64,000 bases of DNA from Chrysoperla carnea (taxonomy: Eukaryota > Arthropoda > Insecta > Neuroptera > Chrysopidae): contig NC_058341.1 in the NCBI RefSeq assembly GCF_905475395.1, positions 29,217,501-29,281,500 of the forward strand. The letters run 5' to 3'. The notes below the pieces were generated by a model. It searched no databases. It was not told where the DNA came from and was given only the letters and a program-made list of their open reading frames with translations. A program made the position numbers and the translations under genes. Positions 1-12,905 of the stretch are shown here, in pieces (positions within the stretch are counted from its first letter, which is position 1; each line of letters starts with the position of its first letter).

Positions 1-201
1 AAGAGAGAGTATAGATATAAGTGCACATACATATACATCATACACTCTCTCTTGCTCGGTGCCACTTGGTTTTGTACGAACTATACATACGATCAATTCC
101 ATATTGTACAAAAGGGCATACGTACCTATATTATACAGTATACGCTTGTATCAAGAGGGCTAGTTAGTTTTGATGTTTTCAATTCATAGAAATATGTATA
201 C

Positions 202-239
202 AGGAAGTTTTTATGATATGGAAGGTGTAAAAACTTCCT
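202..239. repeat. 12-bp perfect inverted repeat (stem-loop)
   Basis: AGGAAGTTTTTA at 202-213 is exactly complementary to TAAAAACTTCCT at 228-239, leaving a 14-base loop. No gene or terminator context is visible. It could be the end of a decayed mobile element or chance. Confidence 0.5.
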
Positions 240-824
240 ATATAATTGTAGACAAAAAAAAAATTTTTTGTGTTTAAATTACAGCAATCAATTATCCACA
301 TTCGACGACTTGAGTTCATTCGATTGTAGCGACTTGATACACTTCAATTGACGGCTACATATTTACAAGTTATTTGTTAGAAGCCTTACCAAGAATTATT
401 TCTTAATTGTTTCAACGAATATAAAAGCAGAGGAATTTTTTACAGGCTTTAATTTAGCTTGCAATGATTGTGTGCATGTATGTTTGTTTGTAAATTTTAC
501 ATACACTTTTAATTTGTAGGACGAAGCATGGCTAGCTAATACACGTCATTCTTAATCCAAAATGGTGTAGTAGTAATTTTTTATGCGCTCCCATACTATT
601 GATATCAAATGAAAGAGTTTGGCGAAAATAATATGATTTTGTTAAAGCTGGAGTTGCTTAGTTTTAAACATTAAGGATGATGGAGGTCGCCAAGCGTTTA
701 CAAATGTAAACGTGAAGAAACGTTTACAAATGAAACGTGAAATACAGTGAAGTATGGGTGACTTATTGAAATTAATAATTTGTCTTTTTGAATACTAGGA
801 CAAAAAATTCGTAGCACAAGAGCT

Positions 825-2070
825 TCGTTAGCTAAGCGAGGTCTCTCAGAGATTGAAAAAATAATAAATAATACATGTTTCTAAAATCGAATATTGCATT
901 TTTAATTTTTCAATAATTTTTATTTCGAAAACTAATCGTCTTGAAAAAAAATTTGAGTGCTTTTTTGTTTAAAACCAACAAAATAATACAAAAATATTTT
1001 TTATTTTGAAAAATATAATACAATATTTTGTGCATTGTTTTTCTTTGTTTAAGTTACTAACATTTGATTATTTTACCATAAAATGTACTGCCTTCGTTAC
1101 ACTTAAAAATGTTGAATATCAATATAGCCTTTTCTTTTCGATAAATACAAGATAGAAAATAATTAAAATTGACTAATTTACTATTATATAATGCCGTCAT
1201 CAAAATTATTCGAACTCCTCTTATGCTTGCAGAATGGCTTTCATGTTATTCTTTCGCCTGCTGTAATAAAACTGCCGTGGTGTGAGAAGAGTTAATTTGT
1301 AATTTTATAAAAAAAAGAACGCGTGGAGCAGATTTTTCATGGATTAAAATGTTCATGTACATCATCTATATCTGTACAATGAAAATTTATATATGATATT
1401 GTAATTTGATATTTACTCGCGCATGAAAATTACATCGTTAATATAACATATAATTGAGTTTTTTTGTCATTTTGTCATATAATGAAGTTTTTTTAATTTT
1501 TAAAATCTATATAAAGTGCAGTGTGGCTAGATGATATTTTAATTTGTTTATGTTTTTGTACAATTTATTATGCAGGATTAGGTACAAAAACTCAAATATT
1601 AGAATTAGATTTATTCAGAATTTTATTGGATTACAACGAACGCTTTCATTAGATTATATCGGAGGTTTTTGCTAGTTATTTTCAATATAGAAAGAGTGAG
1701 GCGCGAATAAATACGCTATTTTCTTATACGACCCAGACACTGTTCAGAGTGTTTTACTTTCAGTTTATAGAAAATCAAAAATTTGCTTTAGTTAGATCGG
1801 AGGTATTAATAAAAGTTTGTTAAATAACTTTGACTATAAAAAATATAAAAGCACAAAGTATAAAATCTTAAATTTTTTCAAAAAAATATTAAAAATATTT
1901 TTGTATTTTTTGACCAGGTTTAAGCAAAAAAAATAATATTGTTATTTTTTCTCTAGGCGCTTAGTTTTCGAAATAAAAATGAAAAAATTTTCGAAAAATT
2001 ATAAATGCAATATTTGATTTTAAGAAAAATGTTTTTTTTCACAATTTCTGAGGGCATTCGCTTAGCTGAA
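825..2070. mobile_element. Inverted-repeat pair, possible decayed MITE
   Basis: Sequence at about 825-1030 (GCTAAGCGA, then a stretch ending TTTCGAAAACTAA and AAAAATATTTTT) reappears as its reverse complement at about 1850-2070. The arms are diverged and carry small indels; about 820 bp lie between them. This is either one element with long terminal inverted repeats or two oppositely oriented copies of one repeat. No coding capacity is visible inside. Confidence 0.45.
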
Positions 2071-3319
2071 ACATCTATCGAAAAAAGTTAGTCACATTGG
2101 GAGAAATTTCTATTCATGGTTTCCGAAAACTAAATGCAAAGTATCAGAGCTGTACCAGAGTCAAATTTCAAAAAGTGGACCGACCGCACTACATAACGCA
2201 AGCCTGACAATTCTGAAACACAATAGGTGGTCACGGTTATAGCAATGTAGTAGCGATTTTAAGTATAATAGAAAAACCATGATTTTAAATATAATAGTAC
2301 TGTATAAATGACCAAGTTGTTGAAAATACAATATAATTAAAAAAAAAATATATATAATAGAAAACAGAACAAACTATTTTCTATACAGAAGTACTTTAAA
2401 TATGAATGAATATGAAACTTTTAACAAAAAATTAAGAAGTTGGAAACGATAAAAACACAAAAAGAGTTTTGGAAAGTAGTAGGCAATTATTAAATATTTT
2501 TCGAATATCAGTAATTTCTGACTTCAATAATTGTAACAGACACCAGTCAAGAGAAGACCCACCCAACAAACTATCATTTATACACAGTGAATCCTTGTTC
2601 AAAGCCTCGAAGCAAGCACATTTATATTGGTATATAATTGCATATTACGTAAAACAAACATGCAAGATAATCAGACAAATCATCAAAGTTAATTTCGTCA
2701 TCTTGTTTGAGACAATAATATTAGGTTCTGCATACAGTAGGCAAAAAAAAAATGAACAATAATTTTTATATTTTATACCAAAAACAAACAAAGGATTCAT
2801 GCTGATGGGTTATTAATATTTTTTTGTACAATAATTAAGTTAAATTTTTGTATTTATAATAATAATAATTTATTTGTTGGTTATTTATTTTGACAGCTTA
2901 TAATTAGCTATAATGAATATAAATAATTATTTAAATAAATAAATATAACTTGTTTTTAGTTATCATTATATATTTGTAATATATAATTTATTGATTTCGT
3001 TTCTGTTAATGAATTTTAAGTTAATATTTCTTCCTGATCTTCGATAATAATAATAATACAAATAACATATTATGAAAAAGCCAATCATCATAGGCACCCG
3101 TCAAATATTATATCTTGAAGTAAAATTTTGTGTTTTTTTTACTCACAAAAACGTTAAATTAACCTTAATGGATCGAAAGCTAAAACAATAAAAATCCTAT
3201 ATCAGGTACTATAATGCACTTTCATTTGTTATTTCAAATTTGGTGTTTTGTAATTATGGTAAAATAAAAATAGTTCATTTTCAAAACATTAATAAATTGG
3301 CAGTAAATAGTCGGTTAGG

Positions 3320-3811
3320 TACTGGAGTCGTATGAGTGCGACCCCTGTAGTCCACACGACTAACTTCCCAGAGGAGAAAAAACATTAAAAAAACGTCTTG
3401 TTTGCCTTCACTGATTATTCTTCGAACATGTACTGCTGCTTATGCTGGAACGATCATTATCTCCATTGATAAATGATGTGTTTCATCCACTTTTCAGATT
3501 TTGTTTATTCAGTTTTTTCCAGTTTTTTTATAATCATTAAAAAACGACTCAACAAATTCTGCTTTCAGTTCTTAAATACGCGATTACGCGTCGAATTAGC
3601 CTAGTCACGTGTTTTTGTCATAACTGGTTCGCCAGATAATCGAGGCGAAAGATTTCGAACAAACATACGAACATACGTACACACACACACACACGTAGAC
3701 ATCACATTGAGAAGGTTTGATTCGGATATTGCGGCCTTGAAACCGCGGAAATATGTAAAAATGGAGATTTTCAAAATCGGCCCCATTACATTAACTTCCT
3801 CTGGGAAGTTA
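3320..3811 (-). mobile_element. Repeat family A, copy 1 (MITE-like, minus orientation)
   Basis: The block is bounded by an exact 15-base inverted pair, TAACTTCCCAGAGGA at 3361-3375 and its complement at 3797-3811. Its reverse complement aligns along almost its whole length with 27,319-27,871, including the sequence beyond the inverted repeat (GTGTGGACTACAGGGGTCGCA), so the element extends to about 3320. A short (CA)8 tract at 3679-3694 sits exactly where copy 2 has a long (TG)n. A 61-residue open frame inside differs from copy 2 at amino-acid-changing sites, so it is probably not coding. Confidence 0.7.
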
Positions 3812-4417
3812 AAAATGCTAGCTTTTTATAAAATTCTCTGCAAAGGAAAAACTTGTAGGATGTATCAAAGATAGCCTGTTATTAATTCATTACCTACGGC
3901 AAATGGTTGGTTCTCATTACCTACGGCAAATGTTTGATGTAGAACGAAATCAATTAAATAAATGGCAGGGCACATAACGCTTCAATCAACAAAGTAAATT
4001 TTAATATTTTTACCGACACTATACTTCATTTTAAAGGCATTGACCAACTTTCAGTAAAATAATTTATGAGTGTTTTCAAAAAGGGCTTATCGGCTCCTCT
4101 ACTAAACAGCCGATTAGAAATCTAATTGATTGATTTGTAAAGCAATTAGAATCGAAAATTTTAAACAATATATTTATGTATTTATTCATTAGAACATACT
4201 TTTTACATATAAATTTTACTGGATACAAAATTGTTTACCTGAGCTGTGTGCGTGTGTTTGTTTCATTTCCAACACCAATTTACTGTTAATAAATTGACAA
4301 CAAAACATTTTTGTGACAATTATTTATACAAATTTAAGTGAACAATGATTTTGAATTGATGATTTGCATCAACAGAGAAGAGACAGATTATATATTTATG
4401 TATGTATACAAATGAAA

Positions 4418-5185
4418 CAGAGAAGTGTGTAATTTTGAAAACACTGTAAAACAAGAAAAGGTTTCTACAAATAATTTTTTACTATACCTTAAAGTGAAAA
4501 GAAAATTGCAGAAATTATATGAAGTGAATTAAAAATAGTATTTTTTCACCTTAGATTGTCAAATAATATAATAAAAGCATTCATTAGCTAAATTAAGTTG
4601 AGCTCAACCAATCACTCCTATTAGATGATCTCCATTTGGGCGAACTTATTTTTCCCAGAGACTAAATTATTCATCATATTCTGCAGGATTGGAACCAACT
4701 ATTGTCAGATTTACAGGCCTCCAGCCATTTAGTTGTCGAGTATTATGGATCAGTTTCTCTTTCAGTTGCTCTTCATTTCGATTCCCGCTGCCACAAAAAA
4801 AAAAAAATTTAATTTAAAGTCATGATGGGGGTGTAGTGCACCATATTTGCATGAAGAAGGTGCACTCAGCCTCTCAAAATACTTCAGGAACTGATAAATG
4901 ACATTATCAATTATCTATGCCCTAAGTGTGTCCTTCGAGGACGGCTAATATAACCTAGCCTAGCCTACTCTTCACTTTACGTAAACTCACAAGAAAAAAA
5001 TTGTTAAGTTCGACTTATTTATAGCTTACTTATCTAACTTTACTTAGCTAAAAATACAATTTATAATTTTCTTAAGAGTTTAGTTTATAGCATTTCATTA
5101 TATTATGTTTAAGATGGTAAAATAAAATTAAGAAAATTTAATCGGTTTTTGTTTTACAGTATTTTGAAAATTGCACACTTCTCTG
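4418..5185. mobile_element. MITE-like element with about 41-bp terminal inverted repeats
   Basis: CAGAGAAGTGTGTAATTTTG at 4418 onward, followed by an ACTGTAAAACAA-type stretch to about 4458, is matched in reverse complement by 5145-5185 with a few mismatches. The 768-bp unit has no open frame. Superfamily is not assignable from the ends. Confidence 0.6.
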
Positions 5186-5974
5186 CCCACCCTGTACGTA
5201 TGTATGTACGTATCTAATTGAATGTTTTTATTTTAAAATACAAAATTTGTACCAGGAGGCATTTTGCATAAATACATAAAATGTAAATATAAATTACATA
5301 TACAACAGGTATATAAAATGCTCTTTATATTAAACGTATATCGAGTGTCCCGAAGAAACGTATTCCAAAGTAAAGCTCAAAAACTGGAACCACGACGACT
5401 ACAAAGTCACGCTCTAAAAAGTATGAAACCATAAAATATTTTCATCTGAAATAATTATTATATTAAGTTAAATCGTCTTTACAGTCGGGGGACCTCTATC
5501 TCTAAGAATAAATTAAGCTGAGAAATTACCATCCAGATTCATTTATGACTGATTTTGTATATTGTATGAGATTTTTATTCTCGGTTAATTCACCAAGCAA
5601 ACAAGAACTTTGTTACCAGTAATCTAGCCCCGTCTAATGAAAATTTATCGAAGAATTATTTAGAATGCAATTATTCGCTTTAAATGTACCTGCACTTTTT
5701 TGCAAATTACTAATGATACATTCAGTATAAAACATAAAAGAATATTTATTTAAAAGGATTTAATTAATTGTTTATTTCAAATATTGTATATTTTTCCCAT
5801 TTGTCTATTTCATGTATTATGTGGATATTTTTGTCTAAAATATACGACAATTCATTTCAGGGTACATGAAATTATCACAATTAAAGTCTAATTTTTAGAA
5901 TTTAATCACTATTATACAATTTTTGCTTATATTGTTGAGTATGCAGTAATTTGCTATGACCTTGACTTTTTCAC

Positions 5975-6095
5975 AATGAAGGTATTAATGACAATCATAT
6001 AAATTAGTCCATTTTTAACCAGACATACAGAATGGAATGAAGGTATTAATGACAATCATATAAATTAGTCCATTTTTAACCAGACATACAGAATG
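5975..6095 (+). repeat. Perfect 61-bp-period tandem duplication
   Basis: Bases 5975-6034 are repeated without a single difference at 6036-6095 (unit begins AATGAAGGTATTAATGACAA). Identity over 60 bp in rapidly drifting non-coding DNA indicates a recent duplication. No function visible. Confidence 0.9.
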
Positions 6096-9000
6096 CCCTT
6101 TAACACGTTTTGATTTTCTTTCGATGTATTCTCAAAAGCAGCGATGCCATATAACATTTTTATACATGAAACTGTAAAAACGAACTGAATGTTATAACAA
6201 AACTAAAAATTTAAAATATAATTAATTTAAAAACGGCGAATTTATAATCATGGATAGTACGTGTGGTTCTTGGACTCTTGCGTGAAGTCTATATGGCAAT
6301 TCATAGAGATGACTTTACTACTACAATACCTCCCTTTTTACCTTATTATGGCACGTTCGTATTTTACGTATTTGTACAAATTTTCAAAAACGAAATTGAT
6401 GACTGAAAATAACAAGAAGACAGAAAATGACGTGGCAGCACGCTGAATTGTCGTTGACTACTCTGGATATTAAGTGGAACCTTGAATGTTCTTGAGTTGT
6501 TTTTAGGATGAAAAAGCTTACTGTTTGAATACTGGTCGATAAAAATTTTTATATATGTTGGAATTCGTTAAAAGATGGGATAATAATAAATGATAAGGAA
6601 TACTATAAAGAATAATATGTTTCTTTTTTTTTAATGCTAAGCATTATACATTTTTCATTAAAATCATAAGCAAAACAAATATAATTATCATAAAGAAAAA
6701 AATAATAAAATATAAAAATATGAATATCTTTATAAATATAATCTTATATTCAATTTTTTTGTCTTCATTTTAAATAAATTCGTTCTTTCACAAAGTATTT
6801 TTTTTTCTTTCATTTCATTAAGGAAACAAAACTTTTTTGGGCATAACAGCAGTGACTGCCTATGTGTTCTTTTTCCATGTTAAAACAACACTATCGTTGT
6901 ATTTAAAACATGTTATACAATAAAGGAAATTTTTCAGTGGTCAGTTTCCCATTATTCACATTAATTATGAATTTAGGAACATTGTTTATGACTAAAACAT
7001 GAATTGTAGAATTTGAATAAGGTATGGTGGTTATGATACGACAATTCGGTGCTGAATTTACAAGGAAGCATCTTTTTTGAACATTCTTCTTCGGATAATT
7101 TTGAAGTGACGTCTCTCGTAGATGATACAAAAGCCGTACAATGTTGAAATTTTTGATTTTGGACTGTTACAAAATATTGTTCGCAGTTTTGCATCTCCCC
7201 TTTTGTGCTTTGTTCTACGTAGTAATATCTTAATTTTCTTACCCTCTTTTCGCTTATGTCAAATCAACGGTGTATGTTTCTAAAAGCTCTGCTAATACCT
7301 TTCTGATCGCGATTTTCTGGTAGCAATTTCCGGCTTGTCTTACAATCTTTACTAATCCTCGTATTGTTGGCTTTGCATGCCTGAAATGCTCAAAACTTGA
7401 TAACCATTAAAAAATTCACATCGATCAAAAATGTTTTACGACGCCTAATATAGAATTTTGACAGTGTCTCATAATCGCTTCTTTCTAAAATTGAAACCTA
7501 ATAATTTATTCATCAAATATATTTGAGAAATAGTCTTCGCGACTAGGTCATAATCTTTTTATTGAGAATCTGCAGTCTCTTTTTGGGTCAAGAAAATTTT
7601 TTTTTTTCGTGCAAGAAAAATTTACTTGTCGCAGTAAACTGGCATTAAAGTATTTATCATCTAGAAAACGTGTGGAAATGAAGAGGCTTTTTTGTTCAGC
7701 CGTCGTTATTTCAAACAATCATCTGTGTAATCATCAATTTTGATGTTATTATTGTAAACTAAACTTCAAATCTGATATAATATCAAAGTAAAAAAATGGA
7801 CAGACATTATGAAAAATATTAAAATGTAGATGTTTATTTATTTTATTTTTCAAAAAATAATAATACTATAAAATGAAATAAGTAAATTATATTATAAAGT
7901 AGAAGCAGAATTGTTGAATAAAGTTTTCTTTTGATATTCAAAACAAACTTTTCTGTTTATAGATATAGGTACTATATAAGTAAAGTACTACGATGAATAC
8001 ATGTTTTATATATATATTCTACGAGACATGTGTGTTCTATATAGAAATTACAACTTAATTAACGATTCAAGTTTCTCTTACTTTGTAAAGCTTAAAGCAA
8101 AAATGGTTTTCTTTGATTATGATCGTCTTATCCTTGTTAACAAAGTCAGACGAAAAACACAGATAAACTGAAAAAATAAAAATGCAAATCCAGCAGTTTA
8201 TTACGCAACTTTAAAAGTTGGGACCTATTATTCGGGAGATTTGAGCCGGTCTAGATTTTAATGAGTCCCCACTGTTAAAGTCATTATGTATACTGCCGGG
8301 CTTATCAGTTTTATATTCGGGTCAGGACAGCTTTATGTCAGTATCGGTTTGAATTAGCAACTGTCAAGGCGAATGAGTCAATGCAATATGGGCGTCAGGT
8401 CCATACTGATTGGCGATACCCACAATTCGCCTAGTAGAGAGAGCCCTATTTAATACTGTAATATTGATTATGCTAACATGGATGCTGTTTGTGTCTGTCT
8501 CTATACCATACCAGCATTGAATTAAACGCCATGTATTTCTTACCGTGTGGAAACTTGTTAGAAAGGTTTATGAAAAAATAAAATTAGAAGTATTATGTTT
8601 GGTTTACATTGATGTGTCTCTGCACAGTTGAGAACATTGAGGGTAGTAAAAAATTTAATATGATAAATGGAATTTCTTCTGTTTTCGTGCTAGTCAATAA
8701 ATAAATATGAAAGATAGATATAAAAAGGAAATGCTACTACGTAGATTTATTTATTCACCAGATAGATAGGTAAATGGGAATGTTTTCACTTTTTAACGAT
8801 CTAAAACATTATTTAGGAAATCTAGAATTATTATTGAAAAAGTCAAAGGAGAAAAACTATTAAAAAAAAAACTGTGTACTTGGCTCACTCTTGAAAATTG
8901 ACAAAAATCTGAAATAATTTGAAATATTGAAGAAAAAAAAACCAATTTCATCAAATGAAAATCAAAAGTGACAAATTTTCTCCTATATTATTCGCACAAT

Positions 9001-10634
9001 TCGAATAATAAAGCCAAACCAAATTTTTTATTGGGTTTTCACCATCCAGGTGATTAATATTTTGCAGCAAAGCAAATTTGGCTACCCAAATAGTCACGTT
9101 TTGACGTTTTTTATTTGGGATATCTATTGCTCCCAATTCAGGAAAAAAGGTCAGAGATCTAATGAGTTATAAAACTATAAAGGCAGACCTAGGCGTTAAG
9201 AAAAATATCTCCTTCATATAATTTTATCTCTCAACCGAAAAATTGGTACAATGAAATTATCAGAGATAATGCAAAATTTCAAATCCTTAATGTATGCTAT
9301 ATTGAATGATCAACGCTTCGTTATCATCAATCCGTAATTATCCTAGAGTTGAAACGAAACACGTACCTAATTTGGCAACAATTTATGGGGGCACTGGAAT
9401 GGATTTGATAAATTTGAAATTTCACTTGTTAAATCACGAATAAAATTGTTTGGATTGATGATAATTAACCATTTAAAGCTTAATGATTTGAAATGGGTAT
9501 AAAAAAATAAAAAATAAAACCTGTTTTAAAATTTTGCAATTAGAATTAAGGGGTAACCAACAAAGCTATTAAACAGAGTACTTGTTAATAGTAGGATGTG
9601 TTCCTGCCATATCATTTATCCATATAAATGTTCGCTTTTTATTTATTTTAAAAACCTGAAAAATATTTTATTTTATATAATTGTAAATCATTCATTTTTT
9701 TTTATCAATTAAAATATGAATGATTTTTTTTATAGCTCTGGAAATAATTTTTTAATTGTTTAAATGTTTATTATATTAGCCATTCAATCTTTTTATATAA
9801 ATTAAAATTAAAGTAACAGTGGCGGCACTGAAAGACTTAAGCCAATAAGCTACAAAAGTAAGTTATTTCAGATTTTTAAAAATTGTTGATATTATCGACG
9901 TAATAAATTATTCAATTAATGTAAAAGAAGTCCCAAGTTTCCGAACTTTTAATAATTTATAAACAAAAAACAAAGACACCAAACATTTACAGAGTCTATA
10001 CTCTGAAGCATATAGGCAGGAGAACGATGGCTATAGAAAATATTGTCCCCGAAATATGGATAAAATAAGTGAGGCGCTGCGATCAATACGTAATATCAAT
10101 AAAAGCGGGCTGTTGTGCGCTAATTTCAAATGATATATCAATTTGTACATTATGCTAACAACAACAGCTAACTTCACAGATACTACTTCTTGATGACAGC
10201 GCGGCTGGTGGCTTAAAAATGAACTATAAATTACACAAATTTTTAGGGACAGGTACGCTAATGCTTTAGTACATAGCGATCTTTCTCCTGTTCTATAACC
10301 TTCATGGTCTATACCAAAAGCATCATTTCTCTTAAAAACATGAAATTTGACTAAATTATCGAGAAATACTGAAAATTAATATCGGTCGGATTGGTATTAA
10401 ACGAAGTATATCCATGACAAGTACACGATTAAAAACATTTTGAAATAATGACAAATGTTGCTAGAAAATATATCCATCGAAAACAAAACTTAATACAAAA
10501 TATTTTTCCTCACCGAATTTATTTTCGTGGATATTGTGATCTGAATTTCTTATCCAGAGATATCTAGTCTTGGTACCGATTTTAAAAACATTTTAATGTG
10601 CTGACACAGGTCAGCATTAATCATTAAATACGAA

Positions 10635-10720
10635 TTTTCACGAAACTAACATAAAATTATTGTGCAATAGTTTACTTTTACTGTGCTTGACAATCACGAT
10701 AATTTGCATATATAAGCAGC
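10635..10720 (+). promoter_or_regulatory. Silk gene 1 core promoter: two TCACGA boxes and TATA
   Basis: TTTTCACGA lies at 10,635-10,643 and a second TCACGA at 10,694-10,699; TATATAAG is at 10,709-10,716. The block 10,693-10,720, ending TGCATATATAAGCAGC, matches 62,280-62,307 of silk gene 3 at 24 of 28 positions. The second TCACGA starts exactly 22 bases before the last G of the TATA motif, the same spacing as in genes 2 and 3. Transcription would start about 30 bases on, giving a 5' leader of roughly 50 bases. Factor identity is unknown. Confidence 0.75.
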
Positions 10721-10792
10721 AATGATATTGAGTGAATACAACAACATTGTTCATTTGTAGCAAATTGTTAATAAACTTAAGACAAAAGCACC

Positions 10793-11938
10793 ATGAATAC
10801 CAAAATATTTTTGATCTTTCTAACAGTTGCAGCTATAGAATTATTTAATTATCAAGATTCAGGATGCTTTGTGGTCGCTTTACCAGTAAGATATTTTTTA
10901 CAAAATTTAATAAACACTATTTATCAATAATAATATTTTATTTTACAGTGTCCACCTAATTGTGGTTCATCAGGATCAGGAGCAGCATCCGCATCAGGTG
11001 CAGCATCATCAGGTTCAGGAGCTGCCTCCGGATCCGGTGCAGCTTCGGGTTCAGGAGCTGCCTCTGGTTCAGGCGCAGCGTCGGGTTCAGGAGCTGCCTC
11101 CGGATCAGGCGCAGCATCAGGATCAGGAGCTGCTTCTGGTTCAGGAGCAGCATCAGGATCCGGAGCTGCTTCTGGTTCTGGTTCATCATCGGGTTCAGGA
11201 TCAGGATCATGTGGTTGCGGAGGAAGTGGGTCTGCAGGTGCATCATCTGGAGGTTCATCAGCAAGCGCAAGTAAAAATTCAGCTGGTGCTTCATCAAATG
11301 GTTCCTCCGCAGGAGCATCTAAGGGCTCAGCAGGTGCAGCGTCAGGAGGTTCGTCGGCTTCGGCAACTAAAGGTGCTGCTGGTGCTTCGTCTAATGGATC
11401 AACTGCGTCTGCAACTAAAAAGTCAGCTAGTGCTGCTTCTGGTGGATCATCGGCTGGTGCTTCAAATGGATCAGCAGGTGCATCGTCTGGTAGCTCCTCA
11501 GCTTCAGCAACCAAAAACTCAGCTGGCGCTTCTTCTTGCGGTTCATCGGCTGGCGCTTCAAATGGATCAGCAGGCGCATCATCTGGTAGCTCGTCAGCTT
11601 CAGCAACTAAAAACTCTGCTGGAGCATCGTCTGGTGGATCAACAGCTGGTGCATCCAACGGTTCAGCGGGTGCATCATCTGGTAGCTCGTCAGCTTCAGC
11701 AACTAAAGACTCAGCTGGTGCTTCTTCGGCCGGATCATCTACAACTGTAAGTAACGGATCAGCTGGAGCTTCTTCTGCTGGATCATCAGCTGGTGCAACA
11801 GCTTCTGGAGCTGGAGCTGCATCAGGTGGTGCAGTTTCATCGGTTACTGAAAATGCAGCATCCGCATCTTCTGCTGGATCAAGTGTTTCAGTTGGAGGTG
11901 GTGATGATTCTGATGATTCTGATGATTGCTCTTGTTAA
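10793..11938 (+). CDS. Silk gene 1: egg-stalk-type Ser/Ala/Gly silk protein, 360 aa
   Basis: Two exons, 10,793-10,885 and 10,949-11,938, separated by a 63-bp phase-0 GT-AG intron. Exon 1 encodes a hydrophobic signal peptide with a likely cleavage after FVVA. The mature chain starts LPCPPNCG, then a GSGAAS hexapeptide domain, a Cys-rich junction (SCGCGG), and 11 exactly registered 16-residue units (codons 11,273-11,800) with K or N at position 1, such as KNSAGASSGGSTAGAS. One unit (11,513) has Cys at position 9. The tail is acidic with two Cys (DDSDDSDDCSC). The composition and period match lacewing cross-beta egg-stalk silks (MalXB type), secreted by the female colleterial gland; that tissue assignment is inference. 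Closest paralog is gene 3. GC content is far above the surroundings. Antisense and frame-shifted open frames over it are shadows. Confidence 0.85.
11273..11800 (+). repeat. 48-bp coding repeat array, 11 units (silk gene 1)
   Basis: The turn codon (K or N) recurs at exactly 48-bp steps: 11,273, 11,321, 11,369, 11,417, 11,465, 11,513, 11,561, 11,609, 11,657, 11,705 and 11,753. From 11,465 onward K-type and N-type units alternate, giving a 96-bp higher-order period. Units differ at many synonymous sites but show no indel. Confidence 0.9.
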
Positions 11939-11980
11939 ATTTTTCACTGATACTGCTATGTAAGTAATTTATACATATTA

Positions 11981-12112
11981 AATAAATGTAGCATATTTAC
12001 CAACTTCTAATTTATAGTCATCGTTATGTTCGTGTTTCTAGTGATAAACAAGTCGGCTTAAACTGGACTGTTGTAAAAGATTCTTGTTTCTACGCTTAAT
12101 ACATAAAATAAA
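11981..12112 (+). terminator. Polyadenylation signals of silk gene 1
   Basis: AATAAA occurs 43 bases after the stop codon (11,981-11,986) and again at 12,107-12,112. Either would give a short 3' UTR; which is used cannot be told from sequence. Confidence 0.55.
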
Positions 12113-12362
12113 TGGCTATATTAAAAGTGTAATAGACTATAACTAAATCATATAATGAAACCTGTTAAAAATTAAAGCATACCCATAGCAAAAAAAAGTT
12201 GTTTTTTATTTTACTTGCTGTATATTAGGTATCTGACCTTAAATCCATTAATAATCATGCAGTAGAAAAAATTCCAATTTTCAGTACTTCTTCGGTTTAA
12301 ATTTAAGTTAAATAACAACCATATAAGTATAATTTGTCAGTATGACTGTAATAAGGTATTTT

Positions 12363-12376
12363 TTATGTATTTGATA
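12363..12376 (+). repeat. LINE target-site duplication, 5' copy
   Basis: TTATGTATTTGATA is repeated exactly at 18,007-18,020, immediately after the (ATT)n tail of the LINE. The first four bases may in part belong to the tail, so the true duplication is 10 to 14 bp. Confidence 0.75.
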
Positions 12377-12842
12377 TTGAACGTTAGTAAGTTGACGCTT
12401 TGAAAGACAGACGTGTTATTGGTGCTGTGGAATATCTAACTTCAAAATGTACTTTAAATAGGAATTTATATAAATTTTAATGTGAAAACGTTCATATAGA
12501 TTCTACTGTATAAAATCAAAATTTTTCGAGTAAAAAAAAAAAGCGACACTAATCTAAAAAAGAAAAAAAAAAGAAATCTTTAACATAACCAAAGTGTTTA
12601 CGCAACCATAGTGAAAAACGTACCAAACAAGAATTTAAGTGCTATAACATTGTAAAAGTGAGCTAGTTATGAAAATAAACATCTAAATGCTGATAGAAAA
12701 TAGATTCAACTGAAATTGAAAATTAAAGAAAGTAAAAAAAAAAAAAAAAATTTATTTTTATTTTTTATACTCTAAACTAGAGATAGGCAAGCACTGTCTG
12801 CTTGTCATATTAATAAACTTTAATGTATTTGCTATCGCAAAC

Positions 12843-12905
12843 GTGGTGCAGTGGGTATAGTGTGCGCTTTATAATATAGTAAATGCTGAAACCTGAGTTC
12901 GATCC
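12843..12905 (+). other. tRNA-like (pol III A/B box) sequence in the LINE 5' UTR
   Basis: GTGGTGCAGTGGGTA (12,843-12,857) resembles a tRNA A box and GAGTTCGATCC (12,895-12,905) a B box. Their spacing, about 50 bases, is a little longer than in an ordinary tRNA, and I cannot fold a good cloverleaf, so this is not a functional tRNA call. It could be a SINE head nested in the LINE, or part of the element's own 5' UTR. Confidence 0.4.

Larger units (their letters stand above)
1..3319. other. AT-rich intergenic DNA, no gene seen
   Basis: Both strands hold only short, compositionally biased open frames (97 aa at most, without recognisable domains or splice context). The stretch contains a small perfect stem-loop at 202-239 and a pair of diverged inverted arms at about 825-1030 and 1850-2070, listed separately. 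The rest is AT-rich sequence with homopolymer runs and nothing I can assign. Confidence 0.6.
3812..10634. other. Intergenic DNA upstream of silk gene 1
   Basis: I see no convincing gene here. It contains an inverted-repeat element at 4418-5185, a perfect 60-bp tandem duplication at 5975-6095 and a patch at about 8200-8560 that is visibly less AT-rich than its surroundings but has no long open frame. Open frames reach only about 75 aa and lack recognisable domains. The last few kilobases before 10,634 presumably hold distal control sequence for silk gene 1, but I cannot point to specific sites. Confidence 0.55.

Noticed and set aside
10744..10750. ACATTGT, a possible Doublesex core near silk gene 1 start
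   Set aside because: Flanking bases do not fit the full consensus and no match was seen at genes 2 and 3; attractive for a female-specific gene but unsupported.
10924..11658. Long minus-strand and frame-shifted open frames over silk gene 1
   Set aside because: They arise because GGN/GCN/TCN codons rarely give stops in other frames; the products are Pro/Asp/Glu/Ala or Leu/Gln low-complexity, and the spliced plus-strand frame with signal peptide explains the locus.
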